The notes under the pieces were generated by a model that saw only the letters and a list, made by a program, of their open reading frames with translations, had not been told where the DNA came from and did not search any database. A stretch of 64,000 bases of DNA, from NCBI GenBank assembly GCA_023614405.1, contig CM042692.1, forward strand, positions 122,939,503-123,003,502. The letters are read 5' to 3'. Positions 21,612 to 31,489 of the stretch are shown here, in pieces; position 1 is the first letter of the stretch, and the number at the start of each line of letters is the position of its first letter. The position numbers and the translations under genes were made by a program. Source of the DNA: Avena insularis. Its lineage: Eukaryota; Streptophyta; Magnoliopsida; Poales; Poaceae.

Positions 21612-22964
21612 CTATGCGCTATCTAGGCCTACGCCTATCTGGGTCACCTTGGATGGGTCATCATCCTTCAACGGTGTCTTCTTTGTCTCTTCTGATGCCT
21701 TGAACTCTGGATTCGGCTTTGTCACTTCCTTCTTAGTTGCGGGCATCTCGGGCGGATCTATGCTCTTCTTGATCTCCTGGTACTCCTGGGCGTGCAGCAC
21801 GGCTTCAACAAAGGCGGCATTTCCATCTTCGCACTCTCGCGCTTTCTTCGGGTCTCCCCTGATGGTGATCACGCCATTGGGACCTGGAATTTTCATCATA
21901 TTGTAAATGTAACACGAACGAGCCATAAAATCCCAGTAAGCCAGACGTCCGAATATAGTGTGGTATGCGCTCTTGAACGGGACCACTTCGAAGGAAAGTG
22001 CCTCCGTCCGATTGTTCTTTGGAGTTCCAAAGGTAACATCCAAAGTGATTTCTCCAAGGGAATTTGCTTGTCTTCCTGGGACAACTCCGTGAGAGATCAT
22101 AGAGTTGTGGTTCAGCTGGGTCTTCGAGATCTTCATCCGGCGTAGCATTTCGACATACAAAATATTAATGTTGCTGCCACCGTCCATGAGAGTCTTGGAG
22201 AAACCATAACCATCAATAAGTGGATTGACGATTAAGGCGTATTTTCCTCGCATGTGCAACTTAGGCGGATGATCAACGCGGTCAAATGTGATTGCCACTT
22301 CCGACCAGTCCAAGAATTGAGGGACAGCCGGAACTGTTGCATTGAGCTCATGTAGAACTGCCTTTTTGACCTTTGCTAGTTGAGATCCGAGGAAGGTGAC
22401 ATAAGTGTCTTTTTTGGTCGGAAATTTTTTCTTCCCTTCTGGCTTGGGATTTGAAGCGTCAGCTTCCTCCATGTAGGAATCTTCCTTGGTCTCTTTATCC
22501 TTTTCGGGATTCTTCTTTCCCTTCTTTCGCTTAGCTTTGTAGCCAGCGGTATCATCTCTTTTAATGTCGGCATTGAAACGACACTTGGTGTTTGTGTGGG
22601 ACGAGCCCCCATTGGCGTCTAAGTGATGCACACATGGGTTATTGGCAATGTCGGCCCAAGAGTAGGTTTTTCCGGGTTGCTGGTCTCCTCTACCTTGGAC
22701 TCTTGACATCCCACGACCGCGTCCACGGCCACCGCCATGTCCTCCTCGTCCTCCAGACCCAAAATTAGCAGTGACCACTGCCGTTTCCGCGTTGGGTTTT
22801 TCTTCCGAGGTATTCTTGTGCTTCTGAGCTTGTTGCTTTGGTTGTTTAGCCGACTGTGGCACAGCCAGGGCGTTAAGTAATCCCTCTGTGTCGTCATCAG
22901 CATCTGCATATTTGCTCGCTATTTCTATCATCTCTCCCAGATCAGTGACTTTGTCACACTTCAA
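21612..22964 (-). CDS. gag-pol: Gag C-terminus and aspartic protease of Tat B
   Basis: 450 open codons. The N-terminal part is gag: an end-of-capsid segment, an RGG-rich tract (GGRGGHGGGRGRGRGMSR, about residues 71-88), a Cys/His segment (CVHHLDANGGSSHTNTKC) and lysine-rich linkers. The protease follows at about residues 230-350 with KTLMDGGSNINILY as the active-site box (DGG in place of DTG/DSG) and a hydrophobic-Gly box FGRLAYWDF. Residues 380-450 form an acidic and lysine-rich linker toward RT. Upstream and downstream parts of the polyprotein are cut off by stops. Confidence 0.85.
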   Translation of the reverse strand: MKCDKVTDLGEMIEIASKYADADDDTEGLLNALAVPQSAKQPKQQAQKHKNTSEEKPNAETAVVTANFGSGGRGGHGGGRGRGRGMSRVQGRGDQQPGKTYSWADIANNPCVHHLDANGGSSHTNTKCRFNADIKRDDTAGYKAKRKKGKKNPEKDKETKEDSYMEEADASNPKPEGKKKFPTKKDTYVTFLGSQLAKVKKAVLHELNATVPAVPQFLDWSEVAITFDRVDHPPKLHMRGKYALIVNPLIDGYGFSKTLMDGGSNINILYVEMLRRMKISKTQLNHNSMISHGVVPGRQANSLGEITLDVTFGTPKNNRTEALSFEVVPFKSAYHTIFGRLAYWDFMARSCYIYNMMKIPGPNGVITIRGDPKKARECEDGNAAFVEAVLHAQEYQEIKKSIDPPEMPATKKEVTKPNPEFKASEETKKTPLKDDDPSKVTQIGVGLDSA

Positions 22965-25656
22965 GCGATGACGCAGTAAACCAATTGGGAGACCTGCAAT
23001 GAAAGCTTCAATCGCAGTTTGGTCATTTACTCCTTCACAGGAGTTCTTGGTGCCGATCCATCGTCCGAGATAATCCAGGCAAGTTTCTCCGGCTTTCTGG
23101 GTGCAACGCTATAGGTCTCCGACCGTACAGGGCCTCCGGTATGTGCGTTCGAAATTCCGAAAGAACGCACTTTGCATGTCATACCAGTTGATGGTGTTCT
23201 CTAGAAGTTCATTGAGCCATGATCGTGCCGTCTTCCACAACATAAGTGGGAGATATCGGGTTGCGACCAGGCTATTTCAGCCTTTGGCGATGTAGCAAGC
23301 TTGGAAGAAATCCTGTAACCAAGTATCTGGCCGAGCTATGCCGTCGTAGGCTTGGATATGTCTTGAGATAGCAAATCCTTTCGGGAATCTTGTAGCTCTT
23401 ATGCGTGGTCCGAAGCACTTTGGGCCCACGTATATGTCATCATTTTCATAGCGTCGTGCCTCTATATTGTAGTTGATCCCGTGCCTTGCATCATTTGGGG
23501 ATAAAGATCGTCCCGAGTGATGGCTATGGCTGCGGTGCCTTGGAGCCGGACTTCGGCTTCTTCCACCACCTCCTCCACCACGACGCCCTCCTTGGCCTCC
23601 TTGGGAGCCGTTGTGATGGCTACTTGGCGGAGAGGGTAGAGCAGCTGGGTTATTTCCGGCTGATCGCCGGCCTCCATCCGGAGCATCATTATTCCGGTTT
23701 CAGGGAGGGTCTTCATTGTGACGAGCCCCCTGCCGTCTTGACTCGGCACGGTGTCCGTCGTTCATTCTCCCATCATCCGGACGACTTGCATGTCTAGGAG
23801 GTGGCATTCTTTGTCGGTCCTCCTCCCGACGTTTGTCTTTATCTTCTTCCCTGCGGTCTTTCGACTCTCGCCGGGGGGATTCCTCAGAGTCAGTGCAGCA
23901 ATTGCCTCTTGCTCCGCAACTGGGTTAACGTTACGCCAGTCACGAGCAGCTTTGTGGTGCAGTCCTGAAGATCCGGTTCTTGAGTAGTTGTCTTCCCGAC
24001 GGTCGGAACGATGTTTCTGTTTCGGAACACATTGGGGTCTTACGTCAGCCCATGCCGGATCTGTGCGACATTGGTCAGAATCTGAGACTAGTTTTTGACT
24101 TCCGAACAGGGCGACCTTTTGCTGCTCCAGTCCTTTGTTGAGTAGTTTGATTCCCAACCGGATCTTCTCGGGGCCTGGATTAGCCGATAGGATTTCTCGA
24201 GCCACAACGGTGTTCTGTACTGGCGTTGGATACACCCAATCCCCATTGCTGTCACGTCGAGGCATCCCAAGTTCTCCTCCGAAAAGGACTTTGTGAATCT
24301 GCGGGAATTGCTCGTCATGAGTATGACGTTTCCTGGTCTTCTAATGTTGCCTGGAGTTGTTCTTCTCCGCAGTTGCCATGCGTTTCTTTTCCTGCTCAAT
24401 GTTTTTGGCTTCATCGAGGAGTACTTGGCGACGCGCTTCTAGGGCATTGGCCCTCTCGTCCAGCTCTTCAGCAGTAAGTTCTGTAGCTATACGAATAGTT
24501 TACGCGCACTTTCAGTGATCACGTGTCCATCCACCGACTCTTCTTTGGGCTCGTCTGGGATAAGCACTCCATCCGAGTCTTCCTCGTATTCCTCGGCAAT
24601 CACCTCCTCTCCCAGAGGGTCTTTCGCCGGGGTCTTGTTCTTCTTGTTCTTCTTCTTTGCCTTCTTGGCATCGCTGGTCGCAAAGACGGATTTGGGTCCA
24701 TTTCCCGGAGTCAAGCTCTGATCGGTACTTTCGGACATCTAGACCTCGGGCTTATCTCCGATTTCCATGTCATCCTGCGCTTTGGGAGAGTTTTCCCTGG
24801 ATCCTTCATCCATGGCTTCTTCTTCCTCTGCAGCTTTGGAGTTATACTCCTCTTCATATTCCGCGGAGAACTTTCGGAAATCTGCTGCCGTCATCGACTC
24901 ATCCGAGGATGCGGGTACGTCGGCGTTTGTTCCAATCGCCTCCAGCACAGAGTCGGTGTTGTCACTAGCATCGGCAAAGCCAGATCCGGATCCTACATAT
25001 CCGACAAAGTGCGATGTGCCCCTCCTAAGATAACTGCGGTCTTCATAGTAGGCTTCGTTGAAACGTTTGATGGTCTCGAGGATTTCATCTACGCCTGAGT
25101 TTTGCATCATCATGCGCCTTAGTGTGTATCTCAGGAAAGGCCTGTCTGTTCCGGATTTATCAGGGTCAGAACCAGCGTTGTTGTTGTGCTCCTCCTAGAT
25201 TTCGACTTCAGCGGGTGAGTCGATCTGGGATTCAATCTCTCCAGGAAGATCCACTCCAGATTCAACTTGGACCGCCAAGTCTGCTTCAGGCTCGTATTTC
25301 TCCATTGTCTCCACAACTGGTGCGGGCTAGGTGGGATTAGCTTTTTCTGAGATCCGGAACTCTGCCGCCTCCACAGACAAAGGGGATCCAGAAATTTCTT
25401 CTGCCTCTATCATCACCACTGGGGTGGGTGGGGCAGGTTCAGCAAAGCCGATGTAAACATCGATCTTGCCAAAAGTCATGATGGTGTAGGTGGTCACGGC
25501 CTCCCTAGCCGGAATCCAAGTCTCGTCGAGAACGATGAGAGGGACGTCACTGGCATAGAGGATGCAACCAATGGCGATAGTCTCGCTGATTCCGATTCTT
25601 GCAGATTCCACTCGGAACGTAGATCCAAAGCTCACTTGCCCCACGGTGGGCACCAA
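22965..25656 (-). pseudogene. gag: Gag N-terminal and capsid region of Tat B
   Basis: Broken frames on the minus strand: 25656-25327, 25113-24739, 24738-24487, 24414-23762 and the capsid core about 23250-22965. The core shows ARSWLNELLENTINWYDMQ and an AF..F motif typical of retrotransposon gag; a TAG at about 23111-23113 interrupts it. The N-terminal part is acidic and Ser/Lys rich. Gag forms the virus-like particle in which reverse transcription takes place. Confidence 0.75.
25638..25656 (-). other. Primer-binding site of Tat B
   Basis: Minus-strand TTGGTGCCCACCGTGGGG starts one base inside the 5' LTR end. It has the form of a tRNA-complementary primer site of grass gypsy elements; the tRNA is not assigned. 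Confidence 0.6.
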
Positions 25657-25657
25657 C

Positions 25658-26167
25658 TGTCATCGGATTGATGACAAGTACGCCATGAGGGGGTCCTAGA
25701 GGCGTGCGTAAGAGAGGGGTGTGAGACGTATGGTGTTCCGGGATAGTGAGCACACAAGTTTACCCAGGTTCGAATCCGCTGGCTTTGGACGGACCTACTC
25801 CTGCTAGCAATCCAGTAATACGATAGAGCCAGAATATGGGTTAGAAGGGTTCACCTGTGCGGGTTGAGATTGTGATTGTAAGGGGTGCCCTAAAGGCTCT
25901 CCCTAGGACGTCTTAGATAGATATCCGACCTAGGGTTTACAGGAGAGATCTATCCGGCTACGACTAAGAGTCAGTTACAGTGTACATCTTGAACTACAAC
26001 TAACACTATGGGCCTACGTCGGTAAGTCTTCTGGGCCTTCCCGTAGCCAGACTAGACTCCGTCTCTTCTCCCTGACTGGGCCGCCCATGAAGCAAAGCTC
26101 TAACCCGAAGTGGGCCACCCTGGTCAGTGAGGAACTGTGAGGATACCCGGAAAGTATATCCCCAACA
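25658..26167 (-). mobile_element. Right LTR of Tat B (5' LTR in element sense)
   Basis: Plus-strand ends TGTCATCGG...CCCCAACA; element-sense ends TGTTGGGG...TGACA. It is 510 bp and followed by the target duplication GTCTT at 26168-26172. Confidence 0.93.
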
Positions 26168-26172
26168 GTCTT

Positions 26173-26802
26173 ACCTACAAGTTGTATACACACGTTGTTG
26201 TCTGGAACCAAAGGCCCCGAAGTGACAGAAATTGGGATAATCAGAGGGAATGGCTTTGATGTGAGGATCACATGTGTTCATGGAGTGTTAATGCTTTGCT
26301 CCGGTGCTCTATTAAAAGGAGCACCTTAATTGCCAGTAGTTCCCTTGAGGCCCCGCTGCAAACATGCTGGCGGGACAAAAGATGTTATGCAAGTTCTCAT
26401 TGCGAGCACGTATGACTATATATGGAACACATGCCTATGATTATTTAGTACTTGGATGATTTATCTGCAAATTCCCTATGTTTTGATTGCCATATAAATT
26501 GTCTTGTCCATGCAACGCCCGTCCATCCATCCCTATGCCTACCGCGTTCTAATCCTATTGTTTACTTCAATTGTTACTATTGTCTTTACTTCTACTACTG
26601 CTATTACTTTACTATTCCTACTACAAAACTGTTGCTACTAATAAACTGCTGTGAGCAAGATTGTTTCCAGGTGCAGCTGAATTGACAACTCAGTTGTTAA
26701 GGCTTATAAATATTCTTTGGCTCCCCTTGTGTCAAATCAATAAATTGGGTTTCACTTCCCTCGAAAATACTGCGATACACCCCCTATACTTGTGGGTCAT
26801 CA
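26173..26802 (+). mobile_element. 5' LTR of the Athila-like element, second part
   Basis: Continues the LTR after Tat B: ACCTACAAGTTGTATACACACG matches ACCTGCAAGTTGTATACACACA at 34560-34581. It ends GATACACCCCCTATACTTGTGGGTCATCA at 26802, identical in form to the other LTR ends. Confidence 0.93.
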
Positions 26803-26813
26803 AGACTATTTTC

Positions 26814-26831
26814 TAGCACCGTTGCCGGGGA
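26814..26831 (+). other. Primer-binding site of the Athila-like element
   Basis: TAGCACCGTTGCCGGGGA, 11 bases after the LTR, close to TGGCGCCGTTGCCGGGGA, the tRNA-Asp-complementary site usual in Athila-type elements. Confidence 0.75.
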
Positions 26832-26895
26832 GCATAGCTTTATTTAACAAGTCCACTTGGAATCACTATTGTTCGCTACCATTCATCCATCATTG

Positions 26896-28284
26896 GTAAG
26901 TCTCGTGATGGCAAGGTTCCTATTTTACCATCCACTACAAGGAGAGGTACGGTTCTGAACACCTCTGTTGCTCTTGATTCACCGTCTGTTATGAGTAAGC
27001 TCCTTACACCACCACATACACATGCTACACACAATGCTACTACTGCTGAATCTGAAACTTCTGGTACTAATGATTCTGCTTATACTGTGCTTGATAAGAG
27101 TGGTTCATTAGGTCCTTTCCTAGATGCTACGATTGCTAGAACTATAGCTGGAAATAGAAACTCCTAATGAAGACACTACTACACCTGTTAGTTCGCCTGA
27201 GTCTAGTGAGAGCTATGATATTGAAGACGGTTATATTGAGATGACCGATGAATTTATTAAAGAATGTCAAAACACCCATGATAGGAGTGCTGCTAAGAGT
27301 CTCCTTGAGAGGAGTACTATTAAACCCAAATTGTCTCCTAATGCTAAGTTTGCTTCGTCTCCCATAAACATTAGAGATAAAGATTATGATTTCTCTCTTG
27401 ATCTATCTTACATAGCTATTGTTGAGAAAGAACCTTTTTGTGGGACTAAGAATGAAAGTACAGTAGCACATATGACTGAGCTTTCTAGCATGAGTGGCCT
27501 ATTTTCTGATGATATTAAGATGCGCACCTACTTTGTTGCTAAGATTTTCCCTTTTTCACTTAAAGGAGAAGCTAAAACTTGGTTTAGTAATTTACCTCCA
27601 GGATCTATTGATAGCCCTGATTGCTTGATTAGTACCTTCCTGTAGAAATATGTTCCTCCTAGTGCTAGACATGCTATTTTGCAGGAACCTTTTGATTTCA
27701 AACAAGGAGAAAAAGAGATATTGCCTGAATCATGGCCAAGGTTTTGTGCTTTGATTCATGCACAGGCTGGATGTCCATTACCTAAGAATGAGCTTCTTGA
27801 TATATTTTATAATGGACTAACTGAAGAATCTAGGACATACCTGGATAGTTGTGCTGATTGTGTTTTCAGGAATAGGACTCCCAAGGAAGCTGAGGAATTA
27901 ATGGCTAAAATAAGCAAGAACTATGAAGATTGGACTCCACCTGAACTAGCTATACCTGAAACAATTATACCTGAACCAGCTATACCGATGCCTATACCAT
28001 CATCTAAGAAGAGGGGAGTTATTGAATTAAATGATGAAGTGATGAAGGAAGCTAAGAAATGTCTTAAGGAGAAGGGAATTAAAGCCGCATATGTCAAGAA
28101 TTTACCTCCTATAGAAGAATTATGTAAGCCAATTCCCCATTCATCCACTATTGAGGTACAGTCTCTCCAACACTTTGATGAAGGTGATATTCCTTACTCT
28201 AAACCTCTTGATCAATACTTAGAAGAATTCGATATTTTTATTGTTAAGCAAGATAATTTAATAAAAGGGTGCAAAACCATCTAA
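26896..28284 (+). pseudogene. gag: gag of the Athila-like element
   Basis: The reading frame enters before 26900 without a clear start, shifts near 27150, has a stop at 27643-27645 (probably a former Gln codon) and ends at 28282-28284. Capsid-type boxes are present: KIFPFSLKGEAKTWFSNLPP (27541-27600) and ARHAILQEPFDFKQGEKE with SWPRFCALIHA downstream. These match the retrotransposon gag core of Athila-type elements. A Pro/Glu/Ile-rich linker (27955-28000) precedes a conserved C-terminal segment. The breaks make full-length Gag impossible from this copy. Confidence 0.85.
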
Positions 28285-29564
28285 TGGAAAACACTAGAGC
28301 TATTGTTGAGTTAAAAGATATTGTGGAAAGAACCTCTAATGATGTTAAAATGCTTGTTAAACATTTTCAAATGGTTCAAACTCAAATAGATCAACTTATT
28401 AAAGTGCAAAAAGACTGGCTAGTTAATGCTGCTAAAGAAAAACATGCTTATGAAATTAGAACTAGAAGTGGTGCTACTACCCAGGATCCTCTATATCCTG
28501 GGGGGCATCCCAAAAGAATTGAGCAGGATTCTCAACAAGCTGAAAATAGTGGTACTACTTGTAAGAAAAGAAAAAAGAAACATAAAACTATTGTAGAACC
28601 CTCTGAACCTGCTAAAGATCCTAATAGTATATCTATCTCTGATGCTAAAATGGAAAGTGGTAATGAAGAAAATGATGTTCCTGATAAAGAAAAAGTTGAA
28701 GAAGAACCTGAAGGGCACACTAAGAATACTAAATACACTAAAGAAGATTTTGTTGCTAAGAAACATGGTAGTGAAAGAGAGCCTTGGGTCCAAAAACCTA
28801 TGTCTTTCCCCGATAAGAAACACAAGTCAAACGAAGATGAACACTATAATAAGTTTTGTGAGTGGATGAAACCTTTATTCTTGCAAATTCCTTTGACTGA
28901 TGCTATTAAATTGCCTCCTTACTCAAAGTATATGAAGGATATTGTCTCGAATAAAAGGAAGATCCCTAATGAAGAAATCTCTACTTTGCTAGCTAATTAT
29001 TCCTTTAATGGTAAGGTTCCAAAGAAACTTGGAGACCCAGGGATTCCAACTATTCCTTGCTCTATTAAGAATAGTTATGTTAGAACTGCTTTGTGTGATT
29101 TGGGAGCAGGAGTTAGTGTTATGCCTTTTTCTCTCTACAAGAGACTTCAACTGGAAAAACTGATACCAACTGATATATCTTTGCAAATGGCTGATAAATC
29201 TACCACTATTCCTGTTGGTAAATGTGAAGATGTACCTGTTCAAGTGGCTCATAATTGCTTGATATTAACTAATTTTGTTGTGCTTGAAATGCCTGAAGAT
29301 GATAATATGTCTATTATTCTTGGGAGACCTTTTGTTAATACTGCAGGAGCTGTTATTAATTGTAATCAAGGAAAGGTGACCTTCAATGTTAATGACAAGG
29401 AACATAGTGTCTATTTCCCCAAGAAGATTGATAGGAGTTATGGTTTGAATTCAATTGAACATGTTGATGGCATTCAAGTTGGAGAAATATATTGTCCCAT
29501 ACCAAGAGAAAATTTTGAAACTATTATGATTGGGACCATTGCTATCAAGGTTGAGGTAACATAA
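28269..29564 (+). CDS. pol: Gag C-terminal linker and aspartic protease of the Athila-like element
   Basis: 431 open codons overlapping the previous frame by 16 bp. Residues 1-60 form a coiled-coil-like segment, 60-190 a Lys/Glu-rich linker. The protease lies at about residues 265-390 with RTALCDLGAGVSVMPFSLY as active-site box. DLG in place of DTG/DSG is usual in Athila proteases. SIILGRPFVNTAG is the second conserved box. It ends at 29564, and no RT domain follows, which is why the element is called non-autonomous. Confidence 0.85.
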   Translation: MQNHLMENTRAIVELKDIVERTSNDVKMLVKHFQMVQTQIDQLIKVQKDWLVNAAKEKHAYEIRTRSGATTQDPLYPGGHPKRIEQDSQQAENSGTTCKKRKKKHKTIVEPSEPAKDPNSISISDAKMESGNEENDVPDKEKVEEEPEGHTKNTKYTKEDFVAKKHGSEREPWVQKPMSFPDKKHKSNEDEHYNKFCEWMKPLFLQIPLTDAIKLPPYSKYMKDIVSNKRKIPNEEISTLLANYSFNGKVPKKLGDPGIPTIPCSIKNSYVRTALCDLGAGVSVMPFSLYKRLQLEKLIPTDISLQMADKSTTIPVGKCEDVPVQVAHNCLILTNFVVLEMPEDDNMSIILGRPFVNTAGAVINCNQGKVTFNVNDKEHSVYFPKKIDRSYGLNSIEHVDGIQVGEIYCPIPRENFETIMIGTIAIKVEVT

Positions 29565-30412
29565 TCATTAGTGAAATACAAAGTTTTGTTTCATATAAAA
29601 TTGTTTTGGTAACAAGACCTGATCAACCTTGTTAACAAAAGGATTTCATTGAACAAAACAATGTTTTCACCATGATTATCTCCACTTCTTTTCTATCCAT
29701 TTTAGTTTTGCTTTCGTTTAGTTTTCTTTTCTGTTGTTAGTTGCTTGCTTATTAGAGTGTCTTTGAACTTCTGAAGTTTTAGCTTTGTTTTGTCATTGCA
29801 TCTTTCCAAAAACTTTTTTCTGTCAGAAAATCATTCATCTATGCCTAAAAATTGCTCAAAAATAAAGTGTCTTGAAAAATTCTAGAAAATTCATATTAAA
29901 TTTTTACGTGAAAAAAGGGGCAGAGAAGTGCCTGGAAGGTACCAGGGGGACCCACCAGGCAGGCACACCACCTGGTGGCGCGGCCAGCCCAGGGGCGCGC
30001 TTGGCCATGGTGTGGGCCACCCCTGGCCCTCCACTCACTCTCTCACTTGCCACTTTCTTCTCTCTCCCGAGAAAACACCAGTTCATTGCTCGAAATCGCG
30101 TTCTTGCTCTTCTTATCCTCGATTTTTCTATCTCCTTGCTCAGCCCATCTTTGCTGCTGAAATTTGGAGCATTTGTTCTCCGGTATATGACTCCTCCGCT
30201 TGTCTAAGTAGATTTGTGTTTATTGGTTTATATCTGAATATTTTGCTGCTGTAGGTGACAGGTTATGAGAGCTTGTAAGCTTGTTCAATGCTTAGAGATA
30301 TAGTTTTGATGCATGTTTAGGCCTCTACAAGTCCCTATGACTAGTGCTCTCCATTATATATTCACTTTGCAATCATTTATTTAATAGATGTTTAAATTTC
30401 AGAATATCAAAG
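29565..30412 (+). other. Non-coding leader of the second gene, with LTR-like GC-rich segment and candidate intron
   Basis: No gene seen. 29920-30080 is a GC-rich block (CCACCTGG...GGCCATGGTGTGGGCC) resembling the GC-rich leader of the LTRs, followed by a CT-rich stretch as found after a TATA region. A GT..AG pair (donor GTAAGC at 30275, acceptor TTTAAATTTCAG ending at 30402) would leave the ATG at 30413 ten bases into the next exon. This suggests a separate or spliced transcript for the second gene. Confidence 0.5.
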
Positions 30413-31489
30413 ATGAACAACCATACCTTTGGAGAAATATTTGAGAGGGATGCACCTAGGAGGTCAAGACCCTCAAGATCAACCTCTCAGTTTAGGCCAT
30501 CATACAATGAAGATCTCATTGCACCTCACATTGGTAATGAAGAAGATGATGGGGATGCTCACCCATCTACTTTTCCTTGTTTTACTTTCTTACAAGCTGC
30601 AGGGATTCTTGATGACTTCTTGCTACTGATTCAGAGGGTTGGTTTAACCTCATACATGCAAGATGAGAGTGAGCAATACACTATGCTCACCAAAACTTTT
30701 GTTGAGAGTTTCATTTTTACTAACACTCCCTATCAGTCAACTATATCTTTCAAAATTTATAATCTGCCCTTTACCATGCCATTGGAAAGATTTTGCAGTA
30801 TTATAGGTGTACGCATGGCTGGGACCATGAAGAAGATTCAAGGGCGACCCGCTGATTTGTTGGAGCTCTATCGAGGGGTGACCAATGACGATGACTGCGT
30901 AACTCAGCGCGAGAAGATAAGAAACATCCAACTCCCAGCTCTTAGATACTTTGCCTATTATCTTGCTACTAGCGTTCTTGGTAGGGAGAATACGAGTAAT
31001 ATCTCCAACTATCATTTATCCTTCCTTGCTGCTGCACTTAACAATGATACTCGGTACAATCTTGGCTCTCTTATTGCTCGCCGCCTAGCTGCTAGGGGAC
31101 CTATTTATGGGGGCATCATCGCTTCACATATGGTCAATGCATTAGAGCTTTCGGTGGATCCCAATGATACTATATTGGCACCACAAAGGCTTGACCTTGC
31201 TTCCATGAAAACACATCACTTCGTCACTGCTAACTCTAATATGGACAGTCTAGTATACAGGATGTTGTTTACTGACGGCGATGAAAGGGAGATTCCTTTG
31301 CCGCAATCTACTTTGTTTAGTGTTCACAGGAGGTCGTGGTCGCGCTCCAAGGAGGAGGTGGACGAGCAGCTCCGCTTGCTGGGTTTCCATAGGCAGCACC
31401 CGGAGGATGTGCCCTCCTACGATTACTCTGCGCACTACGGTGGGGCGTCCTCGAGCTTGCACCATGACGAGGGTACCTCCTCACCATAG
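30413..31489 (+). CDS. Athila-ORF1-like gene of the Athila-like element
   Basis: 358 intact codons from MNNHTFGEIF. An upstream in-frame ATG at 30344 lies in the candidate intron, so 30413 is preferred. The sequence fits the plant Athila ORF1/'putative plant transposon protein' type: an Arg/Ser-rich N-terminus, then a conserved domain with FVESFIFTNTP, FKIYNLPFTMPLERFCSIIG and LRYFAYYLATSVLGREN, and a Ser/His/Gly-rich tail. It occupies the place where Athila elements carry their extra (env-like position) gene. No signal peptide or membrane segment is evident. Function unknown; it is the only uninterrupted full gene in the element. Confidence 0.75.
   Translation: MNNHTFGEIFERDAPRRSRPSRSTSQFRPSYNEDLIAPHIGNEEDDGDAHPSTFPCFTFLQAAGILDDFLLLIQRVGLTSYMQDESEQYTMLTKTFVESFIFTNTPYQSTISFKIYNLPFTMPLERFCSIIGVRMAGTMKKIQGRPADLLELYRGVTNDDDCVTQREKIRNIQLPALRYFAYYLATSVLGRENTSNISNYHLSFLAAALNNDTRYNLGSLIARRLAARGPIYGGIIASHMVNALELSVDPNDTILAPQRLDLASMKTHHFVTANSNMDSLVYRMLFTDGDEREIPLPQSTLFSVHRRSWSRSKEEVDEQLRLLGFHRQHPEDVPSYDYSAHYGGASSSLHHDEGTSSP

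Larger units (their letters stand above)
13531..26167 (-). mobile_element. Tat B: complete Tat-lineage gypsy element with an opposite-strand gene
   Basis: Ends: LTRs 13531-14039 (509 bp) and 25658-26167 (510 bp), flanked by GTCTT at 13526-13530 and 26168-26172. In element sense (minus strand) the order is 5' LTR, primer site, gag, protease, RT, RNase H, second RNase H, integrase, then a plus-strand gene, polypurine tract and 3' LTR. This order with an antisense gene next to the 3' LTR is known from Tat elements of grasses. Hand alignment of the LTRs gives roughly 40 differences in 510 bp (about 92% identity). The coding regions carry several stops. Confidence 0.93.
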
